From NCBI GenBank assembly GCA_947179155.2, contig OX359264.1, positions 6,463,501 through 6,527,500 of the forward strand: a stretch of DNA of 64,000 nucleotides, read 5' to 3'. The position numbers and the translations under genes were made by a program. Below are positions 61,055-64,000 of this stretch, in pieces. Numbering within the stretch: position 1 is the first letter of the stretch; each line of letters starts with the position of its first letter. The notes beneath the pieces were generated by a model that did not search any database, was not told where the DNA came from, and saw only the letters and a list, made by a program, of their open reading frames with translations. This stretch comes from Hedera helix. Its lineage: Eukaryota; Streptophyta; Magnoliopsida; Apiales; Araliaceae.

Positions 61055-61959
61055 TCTTTGTTGTTTAATTTTTAATAAAAACTATTTTGCCAAGAAATAA
61101 ATAAAAAAAGAGCCTTGATGTTGATATCTTCGAATAAAAGCCATTAGATTTGAAAAACTACAAGTAAACTTTTCCTAATTAGGCGGCAACAAGAAGCATA
61201 TCTTAAATTTAACTGTAAGTATTTCTTGATCGTTGGTTTAGTAGTAAGATCGACAAATAACCTCTATCTAGGTCATGGTTTCGAGTCTCTTACATGAATC
61301 TTGGAAGGTAGACATTCAGGACTATTCACATGTGTTCTGCCCTGTTGTGGGATAGTCTACTTTCGCAACAAAAAAAAAAATTGTGCTAAAAAATAGAGAA
61401 AAAAAGAAAAACTATGCCTTGGTATTGCAATTTACAGCCATTGTTTTAACTGATTTTACTTGAGTGTGTCATGCAACAAGAAGCCTTATCTAAAAAGAAG
61501 AATTGTGCAGATTTTTTTTAAGAAAGGTGATAATGTCAGAATAATATTATATTGTCAAGATAATAAGTGTTGGTAAAAGTAAAAAATATTGTTGAAATAA
61601 GTGTTAAAATGTCTTTAAATGCACACTATTTGTTCTGATTGCATAAAAATTGCTCTCTAGTTATAAATTATAGTCTTTATGATTTTTGACGCAAGTATTT
61701 TGAATAAGGAATATGCAGAGTCATAGTGCAATAGCAGCAGCTAATGTAATCAGACCTCAGTCCTTATTAATATTGAAACATTACTTTAGCCGAAATTGTT
61801 TATTCAAATTTCAGCATTTGCGTTTCTTTGCTCCGACAAGAGCCAAATGTTGATTTATTTGTAACAATATTAATTAGTAAGTGAAGTTTAAATTTTAGGT
61901 AGGATCAAGTGATTAGTACGTGGTTATATAGTGACTAAGAAATCATGCATGCATCTAGA

Positions 61960-62426
61960 TAGGTGTGCATAATGATTGGTTTGATAGATAAAAAAATTAC
62001 CAAATCATTTAAGTTAATTATAAAAAATTAAAAATTAAAATCGCCTAAATTTTTATCTTATAATCGGTTATCGGTTTAATCGGTTATTAAAACTTAAATA
62101 TAAAAGATAGAATTAGTATGTTACCAAATTTTAAAATAATGTATTATTGGATAACAGGGAATTGATATGTCACTAAATTATAAAAAAGACATATAATGAA
62201 TATATAATTATATAAAATAAATAATTATTAGAAAAATATATAAATTATATTATAATATTAAGACGTTCGGTCCGTTTCGATTTTTGAATAAACCAAACTG
62301 AAACTGACCAAGTTTTACAAGTTTTAATTTTAGTTTTATAAGTTTCGCTTTTTTGGTTTGATTTGTTAATGGTTCGATTTTGTGCGATCGATTTTTTAAT
62401 TATTTTTTATTTTCCGTGCACCCCTA
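61960..62426. mobile_element. hAT-type MITE
   Basis: Ends TAGGTGTGCA and TGCACCCCTA form 10 bp inverted repeats with one mismatch. Flanks CATCTAGA (61952-61959) and CCTCTAGG (62427-62434) are an 8 bp TSD with two mismatches. Copy A has the empty site, CATGCATCTAGGAGATAAAT at about 42128-42147. The 467 bp interior is AT-rich with several CGGTTTAATCGGTTA-like motifs and no ORF. Confidence 0.82.
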
Positions 62427-63504
62427 CCTCTAGGAGATAAATTACAAGAGATATCAAAAAAATATTAAGGATGATTTCCATCTGGCAACTCTTTTGCCTT
62501 AATAATATCGATCGATGTTTTAATGACTACCACCATCCTTTCTAATAACAATCAATCTAACACTAACTTTCGGGACTAAAACCGATTTAGTTCTGTTGTG
62601 GTAATACACTAGACAACAAAAATATGAAATGAAATACTTATATACTCCGCCTTATAAAAAAAGACCTAAACATATTTTTCATGTAAATTAAAAAATTTAA
62701 AATAGAATAGAGTTAAAGTATCAAATAAATTCCATTTTTGCCCGTGGTAGATCTTACACATAGTACTTGGGGAATTTCTTTTCGTTTTTATTTTTTATAT
62801 TAATGGACTCTACTTTAATATTTTTGAAAACAAAATAGTTTTTGTATAAGATTTTAGTAATATGGTAAATTAAGCAATCTTTTATGAAACAATTTTTTTT
62901 GAACTTGAGTCTTTTTTTAAGGGACAAATGAGGAAGTAGAATTGAGAATGATCAATTCCACAATTTTTTTAGCAAACAATTATATGGTGATGTAGTTAAA
63001 TATAGAAAATACCTTTCCAAGAACAATTTTAAGAAAAATAGAAAAGCTGAAAAATTAATTAAACATGCTTGTACAACAAAAGGAATAGGGGATTGATACA
63101 ATATAGGTACGGATTGCACCTCAAAATTATAAGAATTTTGAGTTTTGCACCATAATGTTTAAAACGTATTTAAGTGTACCCTAAAATATTTTTTTGCTTA
63201 AAAAATACAATTTGCACTCAAAATTAAGGGCGTATTTTGTTTAGCAGAAATAACTTTAGAGTGTACTTTGTCTAGCAAAAAGTTTTGAACGGTTTATTTT
63301 GTCTGGTAAAAAGAATTTTATAGTGCACTTAAATACGTTTTACATATTAAAATGCAAGACTCAAAATTCTTACATTTTTCGGGTGCAATCTATACTTTAG
63401 TCTACAATATATCATTCACAAAAGGAAATAAAAAGGCTGAAGTGAAACATGCATGCACAACAAACGCAACAAAGGATTTGCTATAATTAACGTTCCAAAA
63501 GTTA

Positions 63505-63552
63505 GATCATTCATTTGACATCTAGGGACAACAAGAAGTGGTTGTGCCCTGA
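63505..63552 (-). pseudogene. P450 3'-end remnant in duplication copy B
   Basis: GGGACAACAAGAAGTGGTTG + TGCCCTG aligns with 42903-42932, the last codons of P450 pseudogene 1 on the minus strand. Similarity stops at 63552. It shows that the duplicated block originally began in a P450 gene. Confidence 0.6.
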
Positions 63553-64000
63553 AAGTGAAATTACACAATCAAAAATTAGGACATAAAAGTTTGATACGGG
63601 TTGTCCTTGTCCTTAAGATGTTTATTGCCCCTTACCACCAAGGTTTGCTAAAGGCTGCTGGCAATATACCTCCAGGATATGTGTTAAGCCAATATTTTTC
63701 AATGTAATAACAACTTACAATTGAAAACTCATTATATAGCTTCTGTGTAAAGGTTGAAAATTATATAGAATGAAGAATAAGGAATAGAGAACTTTTGATA
63801 TTCTAAAACTGAAAACTAATATCAATTCAAAGCTGTTACAGATTTAATTCTGTAACATAAATTGAATTGATCACAAATCAGTTTTAGCTATTGTATTTGT
63901 TTGTAGTTAATATTGAATCAAATGAATTAAACTGACTTGAGCTCTATCTAAAAAGATAGGCTCATGGCTCGGGCGAGGCTCCCAGCGACGATGCGTAAGT
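63553..64000. other. Unclassified sequence at the window edge, probably a repeat
   Basis: It replaces the P450 body at 63552. No ORF or terminal motif could be assigned. The last 60 bp are more G+C-rich (GGCTCGGGCGAGGCTCCCAG). It could be the end of another insertion that continues past the window. Confidence 0.35.

Larger units (their letters stand above)
58480..63552. repeat. Segmental duplication, copy B
   Basis: Homologous to 19980-22880 plus 41187-42940 (copy A without its insert). Private features are a 53 bp tandem duplication at about 58655-58755, MITEs at 59160 and 61960, and longer TA runs. At 61320/61321 it keeps the uninterrupted target of the PAP-carrying element. At the right it ends in a P450 3' remnant, as copy A does. 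Confidence 0.85.

Overview
The window looks like a repeat-dominated stretch of nuclear DNA from a flowering plant. It is very AT-rich and full of LTR retrotransposons that use an initiator-Met-tRNA primer site. It also holds intron-containing plant genes: a CYP76-type cytochrome P450 and an AP-5 complex beta-subunit homologue. A eudicot, perhaps an asterid such as Lamiales, is my guess. The genus cannot be fixed from the sequence.

Layout. 1-8670: a minus-strand Ty3/gypsy chromodomain element (Tekay/Del-like) with 3 kb LTRs, broken pol and an unusual ORF in the gag position. 8671-19064: an older, decayed relative, with its gag remnant at 8.9-10.1 kb and one long LTR. That LTR is split by a 6.2 kb hAT-like element (12502-18668), which itself contains a 4.5 kb Tat/Ogre-like LTR element (13016-17563). 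19065-22880: AT-rich DNA that is one half of a segmental duplication. 22881-41181: a composite LTR element carrying two copies of a captured poly(A) polymerase (PAP) cDNA. It is interrupted by a 7.5 kb, almost gene-free Tekay derivative (26190-33672) and by a 4.3 kb solo LTR (34552-38866). 41187-49162: the rest of the segmental duplication and two P450 pseudogenes. 50.0-53.1 kb: an intron-retaining AP5B pseudogene. 55555-57166: the only gene in the window that looks intact, a two-exon CYP76-type P450 of 496 residues on the minus strand. 58480-63552: the second copy of the segmental duplication, which preserves the empty insertion site of the PAP-carrying element. The last 450 bp is an unresolved repeat edge.

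Relative history can be read from nesting, target-site duplications (TSDs) and empty sites. The P450 flanks duplicated first. SINE, hAT-MITE and PAP-element insertions then hit single copies. The Tekay derivative and the solo LTR later landed inside the PAP element. By eye the two LTRs of the 7.5 kb element differ at about four positions in 3.5 kb, so that insertion is very recent.

The most unusual object is the PAP-carrying composite. It is a tandem LTR-body-LTR-body structure bounded by one 5 bp TSD. Its right end is not an LTR end: it is an inverted copy of the first 40 bp of the LTR, joined to the PAP sequence at 8 bp of microhomology. This suggests a template-switch cDNA that integrase inserted using two U3 ends.
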